A stretch of DNA of 64,000 nucleotides from Glandiceps talaboti (taxonomy: Eukaryota > Hemichordata > Enteropneusta > Spengelidae). Made by a program: the position numbers and the translations under genes. Every line of letters starts with the position of its first letter. Position 1 is the stretch's first letter. Location: assembly GCF_964340395.1 (NCBI RefSeq), contig NC_135554.1, positions 24,877,592 through 24,941,591 on the forward strand, read 5' to 3'. Under the pieces are notes generated by a model. It did no database searches. It had not been told where the DNA came from and saw nothing but the letters and a program-made list of their open reading frames with translations. This document shows, piece after piece, positions 1 through 13,276 of this stretch.

Positions 1-772
1 GAAAGTTGACATATTAAATTGCTATATCTAAAATATAGGCCTAGAGGTATGGACTAGTATATATTTTTATCAGTCCTTGTTCCTTGAACTTATTTTCTAC
101 TTGGAGAGTATTACAACATTTATTCTGTAAATTTGGATGAAAAATACTACAGCTGTTTTGTTCTGTGTAAGAAATGGGTGAAAAAAAAAATTTGTTATAA
201 GGTAACAAATTCATTACAAGAGTAATTTTTTCCAGATTTTTCTTTTGTTTTCCTGACTTTACCTATAGAGAATGTTTTCACATATAAGAAAATTAGTTTT
301 TATATATTTGTCAACTTGTTAATTCTTTTTTTTCAGTTTGTATGTAAAATCACACTGTCAGTAACAATAACCAGTGTTTTTACTCAGTTTGGTAAATAGG
401 TAAAATCTATCGGAGTTCCCCAGTCATTTTACCTAGGTTCCAAAGCATAAATTTGCATAAAGCCTTCAGGAAGTACTGCCCTTTTTTTATCCCTTTCCTC
501 CCCCTGTTATCGAGGTTCCCTAACCTTAGCAAGAAAGACTGATGACACACATGATACTGCTAGTAGTTGAGCAGGAACAACACTCCTGTGCCACTCACTG
601 TTGAGATTAAATTCTGCTTCTGTTTCTGTTTACTCGGATTCTGTTTAATCATAGCAACCACAAAACATACAAGTCAGAAATAATAGCCACAAGGATCAAT
701 GAGAACTAGCTACAATGCTACATGGCATGTTTGTTTGTTTACTGTAAGTTGTTTTTCTTGTTTCATTTACAG
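1..772 (+). other. Intron of the ORP9-like gene (partial)
   Basis: AT-rich sequence ending in a pyrimidine-rich acceptor directly before the first coding exon at 773. I see no exon, RNA gene or clear repeat in it. Confidence 0.6.
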
Positions 773-3700
773 TGTGATATATCTGATAGCTATATTCCAA
801 CACTTGAAGATTTTGACAAGAAACTTGTAGAAGCCGATGCATACCTCCAAATTTTAATAACGCAGGAAAGCGAACTTGTTAGTAAGATTGACAAGTGTGA
901 AAGTGAAGAAGAAAAGAGGAGATATGAAGGACTGAAAACTTCAGCTGCAGTAAGTACATGTAGATAACATCTTTATCTGGAAATTGTCTCTGGATACAGA
1001 ATGTTCGAAGCACAGAATAGTTCAGTTGTAGTAAGTACATTTATCAAGTTTACCCCTATCGATGTTACACATTGTACTGTTCCTATTGTTTTCTATTGGA
1101 TGGGTCAAACCATTGTAAGGACATAGGGTATATAGTATTTATATTTTATCTGGAAGTTGTTCCAGATACAGAATATATGAACTAATGAAGGGATGAAACG
1201 TTTGGCTGCAGTAAGTATAAAATAGTAAGATAGAAAGATATAAAGTTATAGATATAAAGTTCACCCCATCAATGTTACACATTTGTATCATTCCTATTGT
1301 TTTCTATTGGATGGGTCAAACCATTGTATGTATATAGGATATACAGGGTTCACAGTTTATTTGGAAGTTGTCTCCAGACATTGGCCTGTAAATCCAGTTA
1401 CTAGACTATGGGTATGCAGACAAGCCATAAATCAGTCAATTGATGTTCATTATCTCATCGTGATATTTTTTATGAGAATACCAGGTAGACAGTCAAAGAT
1501 TATAGAGATATTGACATATATACAAGAAATCCAATGAATATTAACCCAGCGCATTTAGTTCCCAGCATCATTGTGAAACTCAAAATTAAAATTCTGGTGA
1601 ATGTTGCAGTCATAATTTCAGCTGTTATGTCCTCACTGTTATTGATATGAATTTATGATTAATACACACAAAATTGATTTGAACCTATACAAGGTCAAGG
1701 TTAGTGTCAAACTGGGCTCATCATTCTACATATTATGGTTGTTAATGCCAAACAAGTTTGTATCATGGTTGTCGTAAATCTCCCACTTTTATAAATCACT
1801 TGTTTATCCTGTGAAATTAACCAGTTTTTGGAAATGTAATAATAATGGGCTTTATTTAGAGGACCGCACCCACCTCGGCCTAAGGTACAGAAATCAATGT
1901 AGAGGTTTGTTGTGCTAAAAAGCAATGGCACATACAAATCCACATAATAATAGTACAAAAAATATACTAAAAAATTAGTCTATCATACTTTGACGTAAAC
2001 GAAAAACAAAAAATACAAACTTTGCTAAATTAATCTGAGTATGAACATGATTTGTTGTCTTCAAAGAATGAAATTTAAATTGTAAAGAATTGTGGGATAT
2101 ACAGTTCTCTCTTTTGGATGCTGTATGTTGTATCAGAATAAAACTATGATTGAAAAGGACTAACAGTTAGCTAGTGTTCATTCACAATAGTTTTGACAGT
2201 ATAATTTACTAAAGCAAAGAAGAATATGGTCCCAATTCCGAGTACCTAACAAATTTGGATGCTTCACTTCCAAAAAAATGGTTTGCCTCTGTAAGTGAAC
2301 ATTTTCATTTGAAAACCTACTTTGCCACCCTTAACATTTTTGATATACTTTTTACGATATACATGTAAAAAGGAAAGAAAAACGTAATTTGTAATTAATT
2401 AAATGTAACTTAAAGTGGAAATTGGGTATTTATTTAAGATTTTTAATTTATGAAACAATTTTATCATGGTTTCCTACTTGAAAAAATCAATGTGAAATAA
2501 CATATGCCAAGTCCTTGTTTGTAACTCAATAAATGGCAAAATATTAACAAATGTGTAAAATGTTTGCTATTGTTCCCACTTTTTGCAATTATTGAGTTAC
2601 AAAAACAGACTTTGTCAATGTAGTAGGATGCATGATAAAATTGTTTGATTATTAAAAATCTGAAATAAATACCCAGTCATCATCCATGTGGCCACTTTAT
2701 TTTACATGTTTTGTAAGGGCAGATTGAATGGATATTGTGATGAATATATGAATGCATTATGAAGTTATTGGATAGTCCATGGATGGGGTGACTTCCCATG
2801 CATTACAATATAACATGCCCCCACCCCCCAGGCGTATATGGTGTCCAGGGATGGAGTGACTTTCTATGCATTGCTATATGACATGCCCCCTAAGGGGTAT
2901 ATTATGTCCAAGGATGGGGATGACTTCCTATGTATTGCTATATGACATGCCCCCTCCCCAGGGGGTATGTATGTCAGGCCATTTGCTCTATTAAATATGG
3001 AATATGCACATTTCATGTGTATTTAAAAGGAAACTCGTCCTCTAGGCCAACGTGTGTATAGTACCATCTATGCTCTGAATGAAATAATTATGTTAGTCAG
3101 AAGATATCTTTCAATGTATTAAATAAGGTGTATTCATATTCAAATGAAATGTTACATATATATACATAATCCTTCACTGTGTTATTCAGCACACAGCTGT
3201 GACAAGTGATTTTGTGGTGTGACTATTAAAGTGCATTTTCATTTGTATGTGTAAGTGGTTGAAATATGTTTTATTATTTCTCAGTGTTGTACAGACATAC
3301 AAAGCTGGTAATGTATTGTGTGATGATGAGTTACTGAATATTTTCTGTTTTTCTTTTTGTATTTTAGAATTTATTGGAATCTATCAAGCAATCTATAGTA
3401 CTATTACAACTTGCAAAGGTATGTGGACAGCCGGTAATGTCTAAAGAATACTTGCTATAGTTCACCACTGCATTGCTAGCTGCTGTAGTCAACCCTGTAT
3501 GGGTGGTAGCACTGACTGCTAGCTGCTGTAGTCAACCTTGTATGGATGGTAGCACTGACTGCTAGTTGCTGTAGTCAACCCTGTATGGGTGGTAGCACTG
3601 ACTGCTAGTTGCTGTAGTCAACCCTGTATGGGTGGTAGCACTGACTGCTAGTTGTTGTAGTCAACCCTGTATGGGTGGTAGCACTGACTGCTAGCTGCTG

Positions 3701-6700
3701 TAGTCAACCTTGTATGGGTGGTAGCACTGACTGCTAGTTGCTGTAGTCAACCCTGTATGGATGGTAGCACTGACTGCTAGCTGCTGTAGTCAACCTTGTA
3801 TGGGTGGTAGCACTGACTGCTAGTTGCTGTAGTCAACCCTGTATGGGTGGTAGCACTGACTGCTAGTTGCTGTAGTCAACCCTGTATGGATGGTAGCATT
3901 GACTGCGAGCTATGATAGGCATAGAGTGGTATGGGCTAGTCAACTCTTTGTGGGTTGTAACACTAACTACTACTGCTAGCTGCTATGTAGACCATAGTAG
4001 TATGTACATGTACGTGCAGGTAGCAATGTTCTCATTGGACAAGGAATAGCGAATAGTCAAAGCAGAGCTCTGAATTAGCACTTGTTTAGGGTACAGAAAT
4101 AGCTAAATTATCTGTTCTGACAATGAAACATTTATTGCCAAGTTTCTCGTCTTCAAGAACCGAAATTTATTCTATTCAATTGTTAGAAATATTAACTTGA
4201 AAAAAACCATCAGCCTACAAAATGAGAAAGTTGATTCTGTACCCTGCTTGGTTGATGATACCAGTAACTAGGAGATTCATGTACTAACATGTAAATAGTA
4301 TTATTATAATAGAATATTGTGTTCGTAGCCTGGACAACTTACAGGTCCTATTCATTGCATGTGCATATGAAACGTCATTTCCTGAACCCCAGCACATCAG
4401 CACTTATATAAGAACTACATCATACCATCAACTCTAATAGATGTAGTTTTGCTGTCGTCATCATTAGGCACATGCAATGTGTACAGTGCCCAGTTGTTGT
4501 ATTCCTGTGTATTTCTGTGGATGACAACCTTATTGTTGTGAGTGGCATATGGATGTACATGTACATGCATGCTAGTTGTCATTTTCATGTTTATTTCAAT
4601 GTAGCACTGAATGTGACTTGTCAATTGTCAATTTCATGTTTATTTCAAATGTAGCACTGAATGTGAGTTGTCAATGGACAATTTCATGTTTATTTCAGTG
4701 TAGCACTGAATGTGAGTTGTCAATTTCATGTTTATTTCAAATGTAGCACTGAATGCGAGTTGTCAATGGACAATTTCATGTTTATTTCAGTGTAGCACTG
4801 AATGTGAACTGTCAGTTTCATGTTTATTTCAAATGTAGCACTGAATGTGAGTTGTCAATGGACAATTTCATGTTTATTTCAGTGTAGCACTGAATGTGAA
4901 CTGTCAGTTTCATGTTTATTTCAAATGTAGCACTGAATGCGAGTTGTCAATGGACAATTTCATGTTTATTTCAGTGTAGCACTGAATGTGAGTTGTCAAT
5001 GGACAATTTCATGTTTATTTCAATGTAGCACTGAATGTGAGTTGTCAATGGACAATTTCATGTTTATTTCATTGTAGCACTGAATGTGAGTTGTCAATGG
5101 ACAATTTCATGTTTATTTCATTGTAGCACTGAATGTGAGTTGTCAATGGACAGTTTCATGTTTATTTCAGTGTAGCACTGAATGTGAGTTGTCAATGGAC
5201 AATTTCATGTTTATTTCAGTGTAGCACTGAATGTGAGTTGTCAATGGACAATTTCATGTTTATTTCAGTGTAGCACTGAATGTGAGTTGTCAATTGTCAA
5301 TTTCAGTGTATTAATATTATGCCATACCACCCTATTACTATAGCCAGCTCTCGGAGACAACTGGTTAGGGCTGAACACCATGTCCTATCTCATAGTGTAA
5401 ATGTAGCACTGAGTATGATTTAGGAATGGTCAATATTTCATGCTCTATTTCAAAGTAACACTGAAATAGTGATATCTCTATGCTATTATAAATTATATTG
5501 ATTTCACATTTCAGCAGCTGCGTAAATGTCAAAATACTCCATTTTAAAGGTGAAAGATCAAAATCATCAATTTAATATTACATACATGATACATGTTAGT
5601 TACAAGAAAATCAATACATGATACATGTTAGTTACAAGAAAATCAATGTCATTTCAGGTATATACAGCTGTATTCAGTGTGTACACTGGTTTATTTTTTA
5701 CCACCTTCTGCTCACATCAATATGTTGAACTAGACAGGAAAACAAGCGTGTCATCAAATTTTCAATTTTGGAAATTTATCAGCGTATGATATATAATCAA
5801 AATAGAGGAATGGGGTTGAATATTTTGATGAAATTTAAAGGGGCAGTGTCTGTAACTTTATGGTTTTAGATTGAAATTTTGTAAGTATTTAAATTAATTA
5901 CATGTGTGTTCCAGTGACTGGAACACATTGAGTCATGGTCTAACAACTGGTAGGTGTCACCTGGTTTTCAGATTTGACATGAAAATTACAAAATGATATA
6001 ATTTTTTGGTTACTAAAAAATCTAAAAGTGCCAGTCTTGATTACCTATCTTCTTCATGTATACTTATTAGCTACTTCTGTTATGATGTTAACACTCCGAT
6101 TGTCTCGTTTGTTCCTGTAACGTTTAGCCCAGACCAGTGGAGTCTATACTTGTAGCATGTAATTATACAGTGTATTGTGTTTGTAGATTTTGTATGCTGA
6201 TTTGAGCTAAAAATTTAAAAACTTTAAAAATGAATGAAATTGACCACTCCATTCCCTGTGTAACACTTTGAAAGTGAACGAAATTGACCACACAGTTCAC
6301 TGTGTAACACTTTGAAAGTGAATGAAATTGACCACACAGTTCACTGTGTAACACTTTGAAAGTGAATGAAATTGACCACACAGTTTACTGTGTAACACTT
6401 TGAAAGTGAATGAAATTGACCACTCAGTGTCTGAAACAGGAAGATCTTGTTCAACATGTGATAAACTCTCATCACTTTTACCAGTGCTTTTTATCTCAGA
6501 ATGCAGTCAACCCTATGAATGGAGTAATAAACATCGACAATTACGAGGAAGACAATTATGCAGAGAAGAATACTGCAAGGTCAAAATCATCAGGTAAGAA
6601 AATGATAATATCAGTCAGTGTGGGAGTCATCGGTCAGAAAATTATAATATAGTTAATGTAAGGTCAAAGGTCAGAAGATGATGATTTTGGATCACTGTGA

Positions 6701-9700
6701 GGTCAGAGGTCTGAAAATGATGATTTGGATCACTGTGAGGTCAGAGGTCTGAAGATGATGATTTTGGATCACTGTGATTCAGAGGTCTGAAGATGATGAT
6801 TTTGGATCACTGTGAGGTCAGAGGTCAGAAGATGATGATTTTGGATCACTGAGGTCAAAGGTCAGAAGATGATGATTTTGGATCACTGAGGTCAAAGGTC
6901 AGAAGATGATGATGATTTTGGATCACTGTGATTCAGAGGTCTGAAGATGATGATTTTGGATCACTGAGGTCAGAGATCAGAAGATGATGATTTTGGATCA
7001 CTGAGGTCAAAGGTCAGAAGATGATGATTTTGATCACTGAGGTCAAAGGTCAGAAGATGATGATTTGGATCACTGTGAGGTCAAAGGTCAGAAGATGATT
7101 TGGATCACTGTGAGGTCAGAGGTCTGAAGATGATGATTTGGATCACTGTGAGGTCAAAGGTCAGAAAATGATAATGTGGTTAATGTAAGGTCAGTGGTCA
7201 GAAGATGGTGATTTGGATTACTTTACATTGAGGTCAAAGGTCGTAAATTGGTAATATGGTTATTGTGAGATCAAAGGTCAGAAAATAATAAGATTGGTTC
7301 CTGGTAGGTCAAAGATCAGAAAATGATAAGATTGGTATGTAAGGTCAAAGGTCAGAAAATAAGATTGGTTTCCTCTGAGGTCAAAGGTTAGAAAATGATA
7401 AGATTGGTCTGTGAGGTCAAAGGTTAGAAAATGATAAGATTGGTCTGTGAGGTCAAAGGTCAGAAAATAAGATTGGTTCGTGTGAGGTCAAAGGTCAGAA
7501 ATGCTAATTGATTCTGTGCAGTCAAAGGTCACAAAATAATATTGATTACCATGTGATCAAAATCATCAGATCAAGAGACTAGTACAGTGTTTCATCCTTA
7601 GTTCTCTGTCTCTATACTATTTGTATTATCTCTTGTTGGAAACCTTGCTGCTAGCTTGCAGTTTCTTTATCCAAGTAATTAAAAACAGTCAACAGTAGAG
7701 TCAGTATCAATATTCAAATACATGTACCTGCTAATCATGTTTTATGTTGCCATTTATAACTATCAAAATATGTAATGCTATTTATAGCTATTTCATCAAA
7801 TTAAATGAACTACAGTAGTTAACATGCCCCATGCTGTCATAACACCAACCCTGTCAGCAACAAACAAAACTGTTGTAAGAATGTTGTAACGTCATTTCAT
7901 GCAGTAATGATATATTTAGTACATAGAATTATCCAATAGGTTTTTTTTATGACATCACATGACATTCAATTATTCGTACAATAGGATCACATTTTTATGT
8001 CATTGAAATATACTTCTCGTTATCAGTGGTAACTTTTATTAATTTATGTTGTGAAGTGGAAAGATATAGCGTCATTGCTTTAAGTTGTATTTTATGTGAT
8101 AAGGAATGAGTAAGAACAGCTTTATGAGCAAAATGTTGAATGAGTGAGTTTTTTTTTTTTTTGAAGCCCACACTGTAAAAAGCTTTGTAGCCCAGTTGTA
8201 AATATGACATCCCGAGTACAAACTGTCTAAGTAACTGTTAGATGTATTATTTCCATATTTCTGATCCCAGATTATTTTGGATTTTTTTTTTGACAGGATC
8301 AAGTAATAGTATAGAGGAAGCTATTGAGTGCATGGAAGACGTTAAGATTGGAGATGGGCATGCTGTCAATGATGTCATTACGCCAAATGTACCTATACAG
8401 AGTATTGGGGCAGGTATGTTGACTGGGTTTTGTTTTTGTGGGTTTTTTGTCTGTTTACTGATTCTCTTATCATTTGTTGTTGTAAATGTAACAGGTTTAC
8501 TTCCTGGTTAGTTTATTACACAAAACATAATATGGTATTTTTAATCAAAATGAAGAAAACAGATTTGAAAGTGGTAGTAACAGTTTAAATTAAATGTGTA
8601 CAAATATGTTACAGAATGAACAAATATAGCTTTGTTAACTAAGCAGAAAATCACCGTAGAGTAGAGCAAAAAGGAAATTTCACATGATAATTATTATTAT
8701 GGCTTGTTTTATTTTTGGGTCTATAAGCCGGTTTTATGCAAATACATTTGATATTCTCATTAATATTCACTGTACAGTGAATTAACCATGGTAAAGTGAT
8801 TCTGAAAATAGCAAAGTGATCTATTGTTGACTCTACAGACAAAATTAAACCATTGTTTCTACATTGTATGATGACTCAAAAAAAGATCTATATTATATTG
8901 TGGTCATTAATGCGAATATTGACATAATATGACTGATGTACTAAGTGTGTCCATTTCATTTGCAATCTGTACACGATATATGCACCTTGTAGAGGATGAA
9001 ATGGACGCAGGTAATATGTAAATACTTTTAATGGCGTTTGTTAATTTTTGCATATTTGTGTCTGTCACATTATTGAATTGGATGTACATGTAGTAGTATT
9101 ATGTAATTGAAATGATGTTTTGATGTAGATGTCAGCTATTAACACGCTACACCATGCCAGCCTAAGCTGTATACTGGTACTCACTGACTTCACCACTCGG
9201 TTACTACATATCTAGTCTAGTTCCTACACAGTATTGTTACCATTTACACCTCCACTCACGTTTAGTTAGAAACCACGTTGGCATCAAGACCAAACTAGTT
9301 ACTATCCAGCTTGTCCTGTTATAACCACTTCAGGTTGTATAGTGAATGAGTGTAGTGCAGTCACTAGATTCTCAACATACAGCCAGTAGACAGGTTAGGC
9401 TTCAACATACTTTTACTGTATACATGCAACTATTTTTTATGTACTGGCATATTTACCTCCATATTAGCGCAAAGTATTTGTGATCATGTGTGTTGCAGTA
9501 GATATATATTATTACTAAGATGTGTAAAGCTGATATGATTTAAGACAAGTTGATGGCAGCACGGCACATTTCAATTTGAATTTTTTTTTTTTGGTATGAA
9601 TGTTTCCTTGCTTGTATTTCCTGCTTGTAAATATATAATTAGCTTGAACCTTGTAATTAGGATTGAATGTATTATTCTGTGATAGACTTATAGTGTCAAT

Positions 9701-11897
9701 TTTTATATTATAGCACTTTTTCACATAATGCATTTTATGATTATTTATAAACCCCATGCCACAACTATGATACTAATCTTGTACCATAGATTTCAAGCCA
9801 GCCACTCTTAATCACTTGACCATCATAATACCACTAGAAATTAGAGTGTTTATTATGTCTTATATTCACCTCTTTCAGTTATCATTTAGTTGTAATTTAA
9901 TTTGATTGTGTATCAAATGTCACCAACTCCACAATGAAAATGTGGTGACATATTTATCAAAGAACAGATCATATCTTTGATATTGTAATATGTACATGTA
10001 TGTATTCACAGTGTACTTGTATGTGTGAGTATATACGTACTTACGTATGTAATGTATGTATGTATGTATGTATGTATGTATGTATGTATGTATGTATGTA
10101 TGTATGTTTGTATGTATGTATATACGTACTTACGTATGTATGTATGTATGTATGTATGTATGTATGTATGTATGTATGTATGTATGTATGTATGTATGTT
10201 TGTATGTATATACGTACGTACGTATGTATGTATGTATGTATGTATGTATGTATGTATGTATGTATGTATGTATGTACCATGTATGTATGTATGTATGTAT
10301 GTATGTATGTATGTATGTATGTATGTATGTATGTATGTATGTATGTACCATGTATGTATGCATGTAAGTATGTATGCATAATGTTATGTAATTGTTGACT
10401 ATTATGCAAAAATATTGTATAATAACCTTGATACAGTGATAGGGGTCATCATCATACCACAAGATGAACACATGCTGTATTGTGTGTCTGTTGTGTACAC
10501 ATATGTATCTATCTGGTGTGTTTATTGTAATGTGGACCTAGATGTACAAAGAGTTATGTTGCATTGTACCATCAGCTATAGTGTCTTTGCTAAGTTTTGG
10601 ATGCCTCTATTGTCTAGTGCTACCCTTCATTGAATCTTGGCATCGCGTTGACATCTGGATGGCATCTAGACTAGAGCCTCTGGAACAGAGGGGGAGGGGG
10701 GGGGGGGGGGATCTTGTAAATCTGACATAGATTTTTCTACCTTTGTACCATAGTTGTAGTGAAAAGTCCAAATAACGTGGAGAGACAGGAGGGGTGGTCC
10801 TTGTAAAAGTAGCATAGATTTCCATACCTTGAATTTAATATGGAAACCATGATTATAGTGGGAACCCAGGAAAACTAGTGGTTAGGGAACTAAGGTAGTT
10901 TTGATCAGCTTATAGTAACCTAGATTCTATGCTAGTCATAGATTTGGCCTGTAACCCTGATAGCCCAGATCATCTACAAGCATTATCATGTAATGTATGA
11001 CTGTGTACTTACCGCCACCCTTAGTAAATAACTTGTCAAACATCATGCATGTAATGTGTGTGCATTCTGTTATGTACAGTATAGTTGTAATTGTGTAATT
11101 AATCACAGTGATGTCATAGTTGTGTTGTATCAACACAGAGTTTATATTTGACCAACCCTTATATAAGTATCTATTTTTTTGACTGCTGTGTAAATTTTCA
11201 GATTATACATGTAAGTGCTGTTGTGACTGACGTGGTACACTTACGCTACCACGATCAATGTCCAGATACTGAACTCATGAATGCAGCCATTTTGTATCTC
11301 ATAGGTCAGAGGTCAACAGATGATGCTGGCAGTCATTCAAAAAATACTTAAAGTAACAAATCATAAAGTTTGACCTACTTTATAGGTTAATATTTGTGTC
11401 CATCTGGCCTCCTCTCTCCGTGAGAGGGGTTGACTGATGTGTGAGGGCGCCCTGTCACGGTGTACCTTACAGACTGTGTTTACACTATCTTGATTACATG
11501 ATGATTACATCTACATTAAAGCATATTATCACAATCATCCACTTGTGTTAAATCTACCTCTCTTGCAACAACAACAGTTTTAGTTTGAGTTTCTCTTAGT
11601 TTGCCAATAGCATATTTTCTATAATATTGATATCCAAAACAACTCCATCAAAATTATTGCAATTACTTTTTATGTTGTTATTTTGTGTTTTGTTAGGTGC
11701 TGCCAGTGATCCAATTAAATCAAAATCACCATCACATAGACTCAGTCCTCCAGTAACTCCTAATAGAGTGACAACACATTTATCATCCCAAGTACCGGCA
11801 CTGTCTTATTCCAGTAGTGATGAGGAGGACGATTTCTATGATGCTGATGAATACTTATTGTATGAAGAGTCTTCTCAATGGTAGGAAAATCTATGTT

Positions 11898-11931
<34 letters not shown>

Positions 11932-12086
11932 TGTATGTATGTATGTATGTATGTATGTATGTATGTATGTATGTATGTATGTATGTATGTATGTATGGAC
12001 ATATGTATGTGTGTATGTATGTATGTGTGTATGTATACATGTATGTATGCATGTAGTATGTGTGTATGTATGTGTGTGTATGTGCG

Positions 12087-12173
<87 letters not shown>

Positions 12174-13154
12174 TTATTTATTGCCAATAATATAGACATA
12201 TAAGATGCAATAAAATATAATGATTACATGATACCAGGACTAGTCACTAATTGAGTTCAGTCCCTGTATGCTGTAAACACATTTTTGAATTTAAACAAAA
12301 TACAATATCTGGACTTTTTAAAATACACATGTACTCCAAAATATATAATTACAAAATACAAAGTAGACCCTTAACTTTTTACACTTATTTGTTATTTGTC
12401 TATGATTTTATGATCAAAAGTGTTAAATTGACCTTGATATTGTAATTATAGATAGTGGTGTCATAACCAAAAATTCAACAAAAAAAATCATTCTCAGTTA
12501 CCAGTGTCTGTGATCACACTTTACCGCCTCTAATAATATCACCTAGCTACAAGTACAGAGTGGCATGAGTGGAGCATCTGCTTTTATGTGTTTAACCTTG
12601 TGTCTCCAGAGGGTGCTGTTTACTGACAGGTTCCAATTTGTTCATTTCATGTGTAGGGACTCTGCGAGGGATTCACCAGTTCAAGAACTAGACAAAAACA
12701 TAGAAGTGAAATCACCCGATCCAGTGACAGCAACTAAAATGTATGATGAGGATGAAGATGACGAAGAACGTGAGTATGACCTGTTGTCATGACAACCAAA
12801 AAAACATAGTCATAATGTACATTAAGTGTTCAGTCCTGTGTAAGAGTTCAAATTTGTTGTCATAATGACCGTTATTTGCTCAATGGTTGTGGACTTTGAC
12901 CCTCTGGTCAGTATGATTTATGATAGGTGGAATGCCTTATAGATACCTCAGTGATAGAAATATAAGAGTTAGTAATAGTTGCCAGTACTCAGTATTTATA
13001 TAGCTGCCATTGCCAAGCTTTGTAGAGTGTAACTCAAATTTACTATCAGTGGGTATCTATTTGATAGACTTTTAAAAGGTCAAAGTGCAGTCACCAAGTG
13101 TTGGTTAATATTATCAGCTGTTCTTTTCTAACTGATTGCAAACACTAGCGAAAA

Positions 13155-13201
<47 letters not shown>

Positions 13202-13204
13202 GGG

Positions 13205-13276
<72 letters not shown>

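Larger units (their letters stand above)
8414..11696 (+). other. Large intron of the ORP9-like gene
   Basis: Contains an ATGT microsatellite (10024-10380), transposon fragments near 11.4-11.6 kb and a single DR1-type site (aggtcagaggtca) at 11303-11315. The last is not in a tandem array. The rest is AT-rich with no supported exon. Confidence 0.6.

Noticed and set aside
3468-3905. CRISPR-like regular repeats
   Set aside because: Contiguous tandem units without spacers in an animal gene intron. The same holds for the arrays at 4.6-7.5 kb and 44.4-48.5 kb.
6163-6381. Minus-strand 72-codon frame with repeated SFTFKV-like units
   Set aside because: A by-product of the 44-bp minisatellite, on the strand opposite the gene.
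10000-10471. Open frames of MYVC/HTYI repeats on both strands
   Set aside because: Translations of an ATGT microsatellite. The same applies to frames at 11.8-12.2, 34.8-35.1 and 57.2-57.6 kb.
11148-11351. 67-codon frame that might be an extra ORP9 linker exon
   Set aside because: No similarity to ORP9, and the neighbouring exons (8297-8413 and 11697-11880) already join in phase. Kept as intron.
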